From assembly GCF_012726295.1 (NCBI RefSeq), contig NZ_JABAOB010000003.1, forward strand, positions 558,001-622,000: 64,000 nt of DNA, given 5' to 3'. Of this stretch, positions 37,455 through 45,849 are shown one piece after another. Every line of letters starts with the position of its first letter. The first letter of the stretch is position 1. Position numbers and translations under genes: made by a program. The notes beneath the pieces are model-generated. The model was not told the origin of the DNA. It worked only from the letters and a program-made list of their open reading frames with translations, and made no database searches. The DNA comes from Chitinophaga sp. Ak27 (GTDB taxonomy: Bacteria > Bacteroidota > Bacteroidia > Chitinophagales > Chitinophagaceae).

Positions 37455-37637
37455 ATGGTAGACAAAAAATCTATGAACAGCCGTCCGAGACTATTATTGG
37501 AAAAGGAGATTATTTCCAAAGCAGATGTTTATTCGATTGAAAACATGCGTACATCTGACAGGTCCGGAAAAGGAAAGCTGCATTCCAGCGTACCCACTAT
37601 TCCCACTACATGGGGCATCTTAGGTGCCGAAGCTTAA
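37455..37637 (+). CDS. Small Ser/Thr-rich peptide, candidate RiPP precursor
   Basis: 60 aa and no database-type family recognised. The first 31 residues are charged and amphipathic with LLLEKEIISK (13-22), like the leader of Bacteroidota lanthipeptide precursors. The last 28 residues contain eight Ser/Thr (33, 34, 37, 44, 45, 48, 51, 52), Pro and Trp, and end in WGILGAEA. There is no cysteine at all. It lies between a two-component system and a LanB dehydratase on the same strand. Precursor status is an inference from size, composition and position. It could also be an unrelated small protein. Confidence 0.5.
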   Translation: MVDKKSMNSRPRLLLEKEIISKADVYSIENMRTSDRSGKGKLHSSVPTIPTTWGILGAEA

Positions 37638-37679
37638 CCCAATTTGTTTACTATTCTTCATGATTAACCCCCGTCAGCA

Positions 37680-38054
37680 ATGCAATACAGATGTGCCATA
37701 GTAGATGACGAGCCCTTGGCATTAGACATACTGGAAAACTATATCCAACGAACTTCCTATTTGAAACTCGTAAAGAAGGCATCAGAACTGGCAACAGTAG
37801 AAAACCTGATTGCCGAAAGAAAAGTGGACCTCGTTTTCCTCGATGTAAACCTGAGAGGTAACACGAGGGACATTATAGCGCAGTTCCTTCGACAGGACTG
37901 CGTTTTTATTCTTGTTACCGCCTATTCCAGCCGGGAAATACAAAATCTTTACTGGAAAGAGAAACAAGGATATCTGGGTAAACCTGCGAGTTATAAAAAA
38001 TTTGTGAATGAAATGGAGAGAGTGATTCCGGCTGTTAAATTGGCCATGACCTGA
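37680..38054 (+). CDS. Stand-alone response-regulator receiver domain
   Basis: 124 aa, a receiver domain only. It has the acidic pair DDEP (9-12), phosphoacceptor Asp55 in LVFLDVNL, Thr in LVTAYS and Lys in YLGKPAS. The N-terminal 30 residues closely resemble those of the LytTR regulator two genes upstream (DDEPxAxDxxENYI), so it may be a duplicate that lost its DNA-binding half. It could compete for phosphate from the same kinase. It is followed by a small hairpin, GAAAGCA/TGCTTTC (38053-38075), and lanB. Confidence 0.85.
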   Translation: MQYRCAIVDDEPLALDILENYIQRTSYLKLVKKASELATVENLIAERKVDLVFLDVNLRGNTRDIIAQFLRQDCVFILVTAYSSREIQNLYWKEKQGYLGKPASYKKFVNEMERVIPAVKLAMT

Positions 38055-38085
38055 AAGCAGGTCCGGTTTGCTTTCAATTATATAG

Positions 38086-38093
38086 TATCTTAG
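38086..38093 (+). promoter_or_regulatory. Possible -7 element before lanB
   Basis: TATCTTAG resembles the TAnnTTTG element, 24 bp before the lanB start, after a 7-bp hairpin (38053-38075) that overlaps the preceding stop. The -33 spacing is not ideal, so this is tentative. Confidence 0.3.
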
Positions 38094-38116
38094 CGGCTTA
38101 ATACCATACGTGATAA

Positions 38117-41100
38117 ATGGGTTCATCACGCATACGCCCGCTAAAAGCTCACGATTTCTACCTCCTCAGAATGCCACTGTTGTCATGTGAAGAAGTACTC
38201 CGCTTACATCGCAGTACCTTTAATGACCCGGTGTCTTTTGTTGCGGCCATCCGGCAGTGCTTCACGCTCCCGTTGCTACAGGAAGCCGTTTTCCTGGCTA
38301 GTCCTGACCTCTATACTGAAATGCTGAAATGGCTGCGGGCGCCCGACAGCTCCATGAAGTTGCCGTTGGCACTTTACCGTTATCTCTTGAGAATGAGTGT
38401 GCGCTGCACGCCCTATGGGCTGTTTGCCGGTTGCATTACCGGTACTATTGGCCCGGGAAACACTCTTCTAACACCTCCGGCTGCCCATCACCGTTACAAG
38501 GTAGCCCGCCTGGATATGGAATACCTTTCGGCACTTATGGACGAGCTGGTAACGTGGCCGGATATCCGGTCACAGTTGGATTTTTACCCTAACAACAGCC
38601 TCTACAACGCGGGGCCATCCAGCCGCTATTACGAGTACCAGTTGCGGAACGGCAAAAGACATTATTTTCTCAGTGAATTTTTACAGCGGGACTATATCCG
38701 CGAGATATTGGCCGCTGCCCGGCAGGGGGCCCGTATAGCCTACTTGGTGAACGTATTATATAAATACGACATTCCGGAGAAGGAAGCTGCTGTTTTCGTC
38801 GAAACGCTGATACATAACCAGATACTGGTGGCTCACCTGGCCCCGGTGGTAAGTGGGGAAGATAACCTGGCTTACCTGATCCGGCAGTTGCCGGAGGGCC
38901 ATGCCGCAGTGGCCACCCTGCAGCGGGTTCAGCAGCTTTTGCAGAAGCAAACAGATGGAGTGCAACGGTATCTTGAGATACAGTCCCTGCTGGCGGGGCA
39001 ATTTCCCAACGTTACCATTAAAGACCCGGTGCAGGTAGATCTCTTCTTTCCATCGTTCCGGCATCACCTGTCGGCCAGGGCGGTGGAGCTGCTGCTACCG
39101 CAGCTGGAGCGTTTGCAGGTGCTGGCTAACCGCAGTACGCCGGTCGACCTGCAAACATTTAAGAAGCGGTTCCTGCAAATGTATGAGCAACGGGAAATCC
39201 CGTTAATGACGGCACTGGACAGTGAATCAGGTATCGGATACGGTATCGTATCCGGCGATAATGCCAGCTACACCCCGTTGATTGACGACCTGGTAATGCC
39301 GGTGGGAGAGAAAAAAGGCAGTGCTAACTGGAATGAGCATACGAAATTTGTATTGAAGCATTTCTTGCTTGCCCAAAGTGGTCGTCATAAGGAAATATTG
39401 CTTACCGATGCTGACCTGGACGAGTTGTCGGCGGCTATGGAAGTACCCTCGTTGCCGGCCAACCTTTGCCTGATGGGGGCGCTGCTGGCTACCGATGCAG
39501 ATGCCCTCGACAAGGGCGATTTTCGCTTTTTGTTTAAATCCTTTTATGGTCCCAATGCTATCGCGTTGCTGGGGCGTTTTGCGGCAGGAGATAATACGCT
39601 GAAAGGCAAATTGAAAGCAATGGTGCAACAGGAACAGCTGTTGGAACCCGATAAGGTATTTGCAGAAATCGTGCATTTACCGGAAGGACGTACCGGTAAC
39701 GTCCTGCTACGTCCTGCTCTGTACGAATATGAAATACCTTTCCTCGGGAAAAGCAGTAAGCCGGAAGTTTACCAGCTGCCGGTCACTGACCTTTATGTTA
39801 CGGTACGCGATAACCGGGTGATATTATGTTCGGCGCGATTGGGGAAAGAAGTGGTGCCCCGGCTTACCAGTGCACATAACTATACCCGTGGGTTGTCGGT
39901 CTATAAATTTTTATGTGATCTGCAGCAGCAGGAGGCGGTATCGATGCAATGGAATTGGGGCTTGCTGCAGGAGCAACCTTTTTTACCCCGGGTGGTATAT
40001 AAGCAGGTCATAATAGAACGGGCGCGATGGAAGATTACCCAGGCAGCCTTCCAGGCGCTGCAACCGCAGCGTACCGCGGTGGGGGCGCTGCAGTTTTTGA
40101 AAGACCAGTATGAGATTCCGGATACCGTATTGTTATCGGAAGGAGATAATGAGCTGCTGATAGATTTTTCGAGCGTTTTTGCGACAGGCATACTTGCCGA
40201 AAAACTGAAGAAAGGGGACATTGTGTTATGCGAGCATTTGTTTAATGCGGACACCCGCTTGCAGGCCAACGATAGCGGCGCATTTTGTAACGAGATCATT
40301 ATTCCGTTGCATAATACCGCTTACCAGCCCGTTGCCGGCCGGCCGGGCGCGCCCGCTGCCACGCTTGTACAACGTAGTTTTTCGCCTGGCAGCGAGTGGT
40401 TGTATGCCAAGATCTATTGCGGTCACAAATGGATGGACCGGCTGTTGCTAAGAGAGCTGATGCCCCTTACCATGGAATTAGAGGAGGCGGGAATGGTGGA
40501 TCGATGGTTTTTTATCCGTTTCCAGGACCCGGACCACCATATCCGGATCCGGTTTCACCTGCCACAGCCTGCGCAGCATACCAGCGAGGTAATCGGGTTA
40601 TTGAATAAAGTACTGACGCCTTACCTGGACAACGATGTCGTACAGAAAGTGCAGTTTGACACTTATATACGGGAGTTGGAGCGATATGGGCCTTTGCAAA
40701 TAACGATCAGTGAAAAGATATTTTTTCATGACAGCCAGGCGGTAACCCGTTTGCTGGCCATTGATACCGGCACTACTGCTACCGAACGGTGGTTGCTGGC
40801 ACTGAAGGGGGCAGATGCGTTGCTCGACGATTTTGGTTATACGCCTGGAATGAAATTACAATTGCTACGCCAGTTGCAGCAGCAATTTTTTGCGGAGCAT
40901 AAAGGGGATGCAGATCTGCTGCAACAGCTGAATAACAAGTACCGGCAGGATACTCCTTTGATAACGGCGATACTAAGGGATAACGGGCATGTGCCTACGC
41001 TGGTGGAGATGAGCCGGGATATTTTTAACCGCCGCTCTGTTGCTATCCGCAAGCTGGTGGAGGAGTTAAAGGCGCAGCAGGCCGATGCGGTAATGGCGTT

Positions 41101-41224
41101 GCCTCCCCATTACCTGCATATGTTCCTGAACCGGATGTTTGCTGCCAACGCCCGGTTGCATGAGCTGGTGATTTACCATTATCTCATGAAGTATTATACT
41201 TCAGAGGTGGTCAGGCGTGGATGA
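38117..41224 (+). CDS. Class I lanthipeptide dehydratase (LanB), full length
   Basis: 1035 aa. The N-terminus has the FYLLRMPLLS pattern of LanB proteins. The glutamylation domain carries RCTPYGLFAG (96-105), a CSARLGKEVVPRLTSAHN block and PRVVYKQVIIERARW. The C-terminal elimination domain (about 757-1030) starts at EWLYAKIYCG and has FIRFQDPDHHIRIRFH. Known LanB enzymes use glutamyl-tRNA to dehydrate Ser and Thr of a precursor peptide. Here no LanC cyclase, second dehydratase, protease or exporter gene is next to it. The next gene, 100 bp on, is unrelated. The likely substrate is the 60-aa peptide upstream. Confidence 0.9.
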   Translation: MGSSRIRPLKAHDFYLLRMPLLSCEEVLRLHRSTFNDPVSFVAAIRQCFTLPLLQEAVFLASPDLYTEMLKWLRAPDSSMKLPLALYRYLLRMSVRCTPYGLFAGCITGTIGPGNTLLTPPAAHHRYKVARLDMEYLSALMDELVTWPDIRSQLDFYPNNSLYNAGPSSRYYEYQLRNGKRHYFLSEFLQRDYIREILAAARQGARIAYLVNVLYKYDIPEKEAAVFVETLIHNQILVAHLAPVVSGEDNLAYLIRQLPEGHAAVATLQRVQQLLQKQTDGVQRYLEIQSLLAGQFPNVTIKDPVQVDLFFPSFRHHLSARAVELLLPQLERLQVLANRSTPVDLQTFKKRFLQMYEQREIPLMTALDSESGIGYGIVSGDNASYTPLIDDLVMPVGEKKGSANWNEHTKFVLKHFLLAQSGRHKEILLTDADLDELSAAMEVPSLPANLCLMGALLATDADALDKGDFRFLFKSFYGPNAIALLGRFAAGDNTLKGKLKAMVQQEQLLEPDKVFAEIVHLPEGRTGNVLLRPALYEYEIPFLGKSSKPEVYQLPVTDLYVTVRDNRVILCSARLGKEVVPRLTSAHNYTRGLSVYKFLCDLQQQEAVSMQWNWGLLQEQPFLPRVVYKQVIIERARWKITQAAFQALQPQRTAVGALQFLKDQYEIPDTVLLSEGDNELLIDFSSVFATGILAEKLKKGDIVLCEHLFNADTRLQANDSGAFCNEIIIPLHNTAYQPVAGRPGAPAATLVQRSFSPGSEWLYAKIYCGHKWMDRLLLRELMPLTMELEEAGMVDRWFFIRFQDPDHHIRIRFHLPQPAQHTSEVIGLLNKVLTPYLDNDVVQKVQFDTYIRELERYGPLQITISEKIFFHDSQAVTRLLAIDTGTTATERWLLALKGADALLDDFGYTPGMKLQLLRQLQQQFFAEHKGDADLLQQLNNKYRQDTPLITAILRDNGHVPTLVEMSRDIFNRRSVAIRKLVEELKAQQADAVMALPPHYLHMFLNRMFAANARLHELVIYHYLMKYYTSEVVRRG

Positions 41225-41323
41225 TACCGTTCATCTTATTAATTACGGATTCCATTAAAACCTTATTATTTTTACAGCCTTGAGTGTGAAAATCCGTATA
41301 AAATCATTGAAAAACTTAGTAGC

Positions 41324-42607
41324 ATGAAAACAAATGTAGTTTTGCTGGGATGCTTATCACTGTTGTCTGCATCCTGTTTGGCAGATAATGGCGACAGCAG
41401 CGCCATTCATCGTTCTGTGGGAGCAGATCAGGCAAATGCAGGACTGAAGCTGCCTGCTGGTTTTAAGGCCCAGGTAGTAGCGGAAAACCTGGGCGCTGCC
41501 CGTCACATAGCGGTGACCCCGCTAGGCGACATCTATGTAAAAATACAAAGTTCCAAGCCCGGTAAAGCCATTGCCGTTTTACATCCCACCGGCAGCGGAA
41601 AGACCGACGCTGTAAAAACTTTCGGTACTTACCGGGGTACGGGTATGGTAATTAAAGATCATTACCTGTATACTTCTTCCGATGAAGATGTTTATCGTTA
41701 TCAGCTGAACGATAAATTTGAGGTGATGCATCCGGATCAGCCGGAAAAGATAGTGACGGGATTGATTAATCGTCATCAGCATGAGTCGAAGTCTATTGCT
41801 TTGGATAATGCCGGTAACATCTATGTGAATATTGGCGCTTACTCGAATTCCTGCCAGCAACAGGACAGGGCTAAGGGTTCCAAAGGAATACCGGGCTGTC
41901 CTATACTGGATTCTGCTGCAGGAATCTGGCAATTTAAAGCGGATAAGCTGAACCAAACCTATGGCGATGGCGTTCGTTATGCCACTGGTTTGCGTAATGT
42001 AGTAGGCCTGGATTGGAATACAGCGCAGAATCAGTTGTTTGTAATGCAGCATGGCCGTGATGGACTGTTTGATATGTTCCCGGAATATTACGATTTACAA
42101 CAGGGAAATGAATTACCGGCAGAATGTATGTATGCCCTGAAGAAAGGTGACAATGCCGGCTGGCCTTATATTTACTACGATGGTATACAGCATAAGAAGA
42201 TGCTGTCGCCGGAGTATGGCGGCGATGGTAAGAAAACCGGTGGCGACGATGCGATTGACCCGGTAGTAGCCTTCCCGGCGCATATGGCACCTAACGGATT
42301 ATTGTTTTATACCGGTAACCAATTCCCGGCGCGTTATAAGGATGGCGCTTTCATTGCTTTTCATGGTTCCTGGAACCGGCAGAAAGGACAGAAGGGATAT
42401 TATGTTGTATTTGTACCTTTTAAAGATGGTAAGCCTTCCGGCAACTGGGAAGTATTTGCCGACAATTTTACCGGCGTGGAAAATATCCAGTCCCCCGGAC
42501 AGGCGCAGCACCGCCCTTGCGGATTAGCCCAGGGTCCTGATGGCGCGTTGTATATAACAGATGATGTGAAGGGTACAGTGTATAAGATTTCTTACAGCGG
42601 TAAATAA
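41324..42607 (+). CDS. PQQ-dependent sugar dehydrogenase-like lipoprotein (sorbosone dehydrogenase family)
   Basis: 427 aa with a lipobox LSASC (Cys18), so an exported lipoprotein. A six-bladed beta-propeller of the glucose/sorbosone dehydrogenase family follows, with GDIYVKI, VVGLDW and FHGSWNR blocks. It probably oxidises a sugar or aldehyde using PQQ in the periplasm. The stop overlaps the following cytochrome frame (TAATG at 42605), suggesting a coupled electron-transfer pair. No PQQ biosynthesis genes are in view. The substrate is unknown. Confidence 0.85.
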   Translation: MKTNVVLLGCLSLLSASCLADNGDSSAIHRSVGADQANAGLKLPAGFKAQVVAENLGAARHIAVTPLGDIYVKIQSSKPGKAIAVLHPTGSGKTDAVKTFGTYRGTGMVIKDHYLYTSSDEDVYRYQLNDKFEVMHPDQPEKIVTGLINRHQHESKSIALDNAGNIYVNIGAYSNSCQQQDRAKGSKGIPGCPILDSAAGIWQFKADKLNQTYGDGVRYATGLRNVVGLDWNTAQNQLFVMQHGRDGLFDMFPEYYDLQQGNELPAECMYALKKGDNAGWPYIYYDGIQHKKMLSPEYGGDGKKTGGDDAIDPVVAFPAHMAPNGLLFYTGNQFPARYKDGAFIAFHGSWNRQKGQKGYYVVFVPFKDGKPSGNWEVFADNFTGVENIQSPGQAQHRPCGLAQGPDGALYITDDVKGTVYKISYSGK

Positions 42608-42618
42608 TGGAATTTTGT

Positions 42619-43038
42619 ATGAAGAAAATAACGATGATAGGTGTTGTACTTTGTGCAACACTTTCTTTTTTGTCGGCACAAACACCGAAGAAGCCTGCTG
42701 GTAGCCAGTCGTCGGTTATCCGGGGAAAGAAGGTATATGAGCAGTATTGCCTGACCTGTCACCAGGTGGACGGCAGCGGGGTACCGCATTTGAATCCTCC
42801 GTTGATAAAAACATCGTTTGTACTGGGCGATAAAACGAAGCTGATACAGGTTATTTTAAAGGGGATGCAATCGTCTGAGCCTATTGATGATGAATATTAT
42901 TCCAATAATATGCCGCCACATAATTTCCTGAAAGATCAGGAGATTGCCGATGTATTGACTTATGTGCGGCGTAATTTCGGCAACAAAGCCAGTGCCGTAA
43001 CTGCTGCCGATGTAAAAACAGCGCGAGCAAAGAACTGA
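42619..43038 (+). CDS. Monoheme c-type cytochrome
   Basis: 139 aa from the ATG at 42619, which gives a standard signal peptide ending FLSAQ. An in-frame ATG at 42607 adds four residues and would overlap the previous stop, so it is possible as the coupled start. The haem motif is CLTCH (44-48) and the distal Met is likely in NNMPPH (near residue 95). It probably accepts electrons from the dehydrogenase upstream. Confidence 0.9.
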   Translation: MKKITMIGVVLCATLSFLSAQTPKKPAGSQSSVIRGKKVYEQYCLTCHQVDGSGVPHLNPPLIKTSFVLGDKTKLIQVILKGMQSSEPIDDEYYSNNMPPHNFLKDQEIADVLTYVRRNFGNKASAVTAADVKTARAKN

Positions 43039-43118
43039 TCATTACGTATAGCTGGTCACTTATAATGACAAGGTATTTTAGCTGCCAGCAGCGCTCTCGT
43101 TTGGAGCATACGCAACGT

Positions 43119-43163
43119 ATAGTCGTTGCCGTATAGTTTTTCAAGCTATCCGGCGACGACTAT
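43119..43163. terminator. Hairpin between the cytochrome and permease genes
   Basis: Arms 43119-43136 and 43146-43163 pair over 18 bp with one G-T and one mismatch, around a 9-nt loop. T-rich sequence follows on the + side. It separates the two convergent genes. Confidence 0.7.
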
Positions 43164-43174
43164 TTTTAGCACCG

Positions 43175-45544
43175 CTATTCTGTTTTGAGGCTTTTGGCCG
43201 GATCGGCCAATGCAGCTTTTATAGATTGGAAGCTGATGGTGATGAAGGTGAGTGCAATCACAGTAATGCCGGCAGTGATAAATATGCAGGGGCCTATATG
43301 CACGCTATAGGCGAAGCCTTTCAGCCATTGCTGGGTAGCCCACCAGGCCAATGGTACCGCAATCAGGATGGCCAGGAGTATGAGGCGGAGAAAATCTTTC
43401 GACAGCAGCATCACAATACCGCCAACAGTAGCACCCAGCACTTTTCTGATACCTATTTCCTTGTTTCTTTTTTGTGCGGTAAAAGCAGCCAGGCCAAATA
43501 ATCCGAGGCAGGATATCAGGATGGCTAAACCAGCAAAGTAGCGGGATAACAGCGATACCTGGTTTTCGGCGGCGTATAACTTTTCATAGTTTTTATCCAG
43601 GAAGGCATATTTAAAGGGAAATCCAGGGTTGAATTGGTGATACAATTTCTCTAATGCAGCCATTACCGGTTTTTCTTTTCCGGTTTCAATTTTCATCATA
43701 AAACGATAAGTGCCTCCCGGTTCCAGTTTAAGCAGGAGGGGTTTTACTTTTTCATGAAGCGACTGGAAATTGAAATCTTTTACCACGCCTACGATGGTGA
43801 CATCGTTGTCCCATAACCTCACTTGTTTCCCGATAGGATCTTTCAATCCCATAAATTTAATGGCGGCTTCATTGAAGATAATGGCACTGCTGTCCGCGCC
43901 GAAGCTGCGGGAGAAGGCTCTTCCTTCTTTGATTTGGATATTGAGCGTTTGGAGCAGGTCATAATCGACTGGTACGTATTCAAATTCCGTTTTGTCTTTA
44001 GGATCTTTCCCTGGCCAATATACGCCGGAGGTACCACTGCTATGGCCACTCAGTTCATGACCAATACTTGTGGCACTGGTAATACCGGGAATATTCCTGG
44101 CTTCCGCGAGGAAGGTATTTTGTGTGTGAGTATCTTCCAGCTTGCCTTGTTTGTAGATGCTGATGATATGATCTTTACTGTAACCAAGATTTTTTGTTTG
44201 TATAAAGCTGATCTGCCGGTAAATCACCAGTACGGCTACAATTAGTATGATAGACAGGGTAAATTGAAAGACTACCAATCCTTTGCGGATCAGCAATTCA
44301 CCAATGGAGTTGCTGAACTTTCCTTTCAGGGCAATTACCGGTTTAAAGCCAGATAACAGGAAGGCAGGGTAACTGCCGGCAACCAGGCCGGTGAACAGGG
44401 TGATGCCTATTGCAGATAAAATGAAGTTGATATTAAGATCTGATAGGGATAATTGTTTTTGTGTGATATGATTAAAGGCGGGCAATAAACCATATACCAG
44501 TAAGATAGCCAGCAACAGGGCAGCGAAGGCCATTAATACCGATTCGCCCAGGTATTGCAGGACCAGGGTACTTCTTCCCGCGCCCAGGGCTTTCTTAACT
44601 CCCACTTCTTTTGCCCTGCTGGCGGCTTTGGCGGTAGAAAGGTTCATGAAGTTGATACAGGCAATAAGGAGAATGAAAATGGCAATAATGGAGAACAAGC
44701 GTACATATTCGATGCGGCCTCCCACCTGGACGCCATTTTCGAAGCGGCCGTACAGGTAGTTATCGGAATATCGTTGCAGAAATGCGGTACGGTGGGTAAT
44801 ATCCCCATTTGTTTTTTGTTTGATAAAGCCGGCCAGTTTGGCGTTGAGCTTATCTACATCGGCGCCGGGTTTCAATAAAGCGAAGGTATGTACCGCAGTA
44901 TTTCCCCAGTTATCTTTATTATTCTGTGCCCACTTCATCGTCGTCATGGGTAACAGGAAGTCGAATATATCATTGGTATGTTGTTTGGGCAGGCGGAAAA
45001 CACCTGATACGGTATAAAATTTTTCGTGTTGAAACTCCACCGTTTTGCCCACTATATTTTGCGTAGTGCCAAACAGTTTGATAGCAGTGGCTTCAGAAAG
45101 CACAATGGCGTTGTTGTCGGCCAGTACCTGGTTGGGATTGCCTGCAATGAGCTGGTATGAAAACAGGTGGAAAAAATCTTTGCCGGCATATTTGCCATCG
45201 CTGGTAATGTTTAGTTCTTTGGAGGTGGAGAGTACTACATCGTCTATATAAGTGGTTTGTGTGGTATAGGCCACTTCGGGCATTTCTTTGGCGAGAGCGT
45301 CGGCCATGGGCATAGGAGAGGATTTGGCGGTCCATATGCCACTGGCTTGCACACGGTTTTCCAGTACCTGGTAGAGTTGTGCATCTTGCTGATTAAATTT
45401 GTTCATGCTAAGTTCATCCATCACCCAGATGTAAATCAGGAGCGCGCAAGCTAAACCGGTGGCCAGTCCAACGAGATTGAGGGAAGCAAATTTGCGGTCT
45501 TTTAACAGGTTGCGCCAGGCGGTTTTAAGATAGGTGACAAACAT
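43175..45544 (-). CDS. FtsX/MacB-type ABC transporter permease
   Basis: 789 aa. An N-terminal membrane segment (about 20-40), a large MacB-type periplasmic core domain, then two FtsX modules with further membrane segments (about 285-450 and 670-780) and the RxKExGxKKALGA and RNKEIGIRKVLGA motifs. It is the 'two FtsX domain' permease common in Bacteroidota. The partner ATPase is not in the window. Such permeases act in antimicrobial or lipoprotein export. It might serve the nearby LanB locus, but nothing shows that. It is divergent from the vgrG gene. Confidence 0.9.
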   Translation of the reverse strand: MFVTYLKTAWRNLLKDRKFASLNLVGLATGLACALLIYIWVMDELSMNKFNQQDAQLYQVLENRVQASGIWTAKSSPMPMADALAKEMPEVAYTTQTTYIDDVVLSTSKELNITSDGKYAGKDFFHLFSYQLIAGNPNQVLADNNAIVLSEATAIKLFGTTQNIVGKTVEFQHEKFYTVSGVFRLPKQHTNDIFDFLLPMTTMKWAQNNKDNWGNTAVHTFALLKPGADVDKLNAKLAGFIKQKTNGDITHRTAFLQRYSDNYLYGRFENGVQVGGRIEYVRLFSIIAIFILLIACINFMNLSTAKAASRAKEVGVKKALGAGRSTLVLQYLGESVLMAFAALLLAILLVYGLLPAFNHITQKQLSLSDLNINFILSAIGITLFTGLVAGSYPAFLLSGFKPVIALKGKFSNSIGELLIRKGLVVFQFTLSIILIVAVLVIYRQISFIQTKNLGYSKDHIISIYKQGKLEDTHTQNTFLAEARNIPGITSATSIGHELSGHSSGTSGVYWPGKDPKDKTEFEYVPVDYDLLQTLNIQIKEGRAFSRSFGADSSAIIFNEAAIKFMGLKDPIGKQVRLWDNDVTIVGVVKDFNFQSLHEKVKPLLLKLEPGGTYRFMMKIETGKEKPVMAALEKLYHQFNPGFPFKYAFLDKNYEKLYAAENQVSLLSRYFAGLAILISCLGLFGLAAFTAQKRNKEIGIRKVLGATVGGIVMLLSKDFLRLILLAILIAVPLAWWATQQWLKGFAYSVHIGPCIFITAGITVIALTFITISFQSIKAALADPAKSLKTE

Positions 45545-45849
45545 AGCTCGGAAATTTTTCTTTTTGCGAACAAAGGAAGTGCCATCGAATTATATGTTGT
45601 CCATAATAAAAATACGCATTTGTATTATTTTAATTTGTTCGGTTTTGAGACAGCAAATGTCCGGATATAGCGGTACATGGTAAGAATGGAAAGGATTTTT
45701 TCAGTTGGCCAGACAGCGGGATTTCCGTTCTGGCCGGGCATTATATTATTCCGCACCATTGTTCCGTTGTTTTTTATTCGGTATGGAATCCTTATTTTAG
45801 TTGATATGTCGCCAGATTGAGATTTTGTGACCCTGTATAAAACCATATC
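45545..45849. promoter_or_regulatory. Divergent promoter region, permease / vgrG
   Basis: 305 bp, AT-rich. No gene is supported. It should hold promoters for both directions. No known operator or structured element was recognised. Confidence 0.4.

Noticed and set aside
41225..45544. Dehydrogenase, cytochrome and FtsX-type permease as tailoring/export genes of the LanB locus
   Set aside because: They belong to general families, the permease is on the other strand and lacks a peptidase or ATPase partner, and nothing ties them to peptide maturation.
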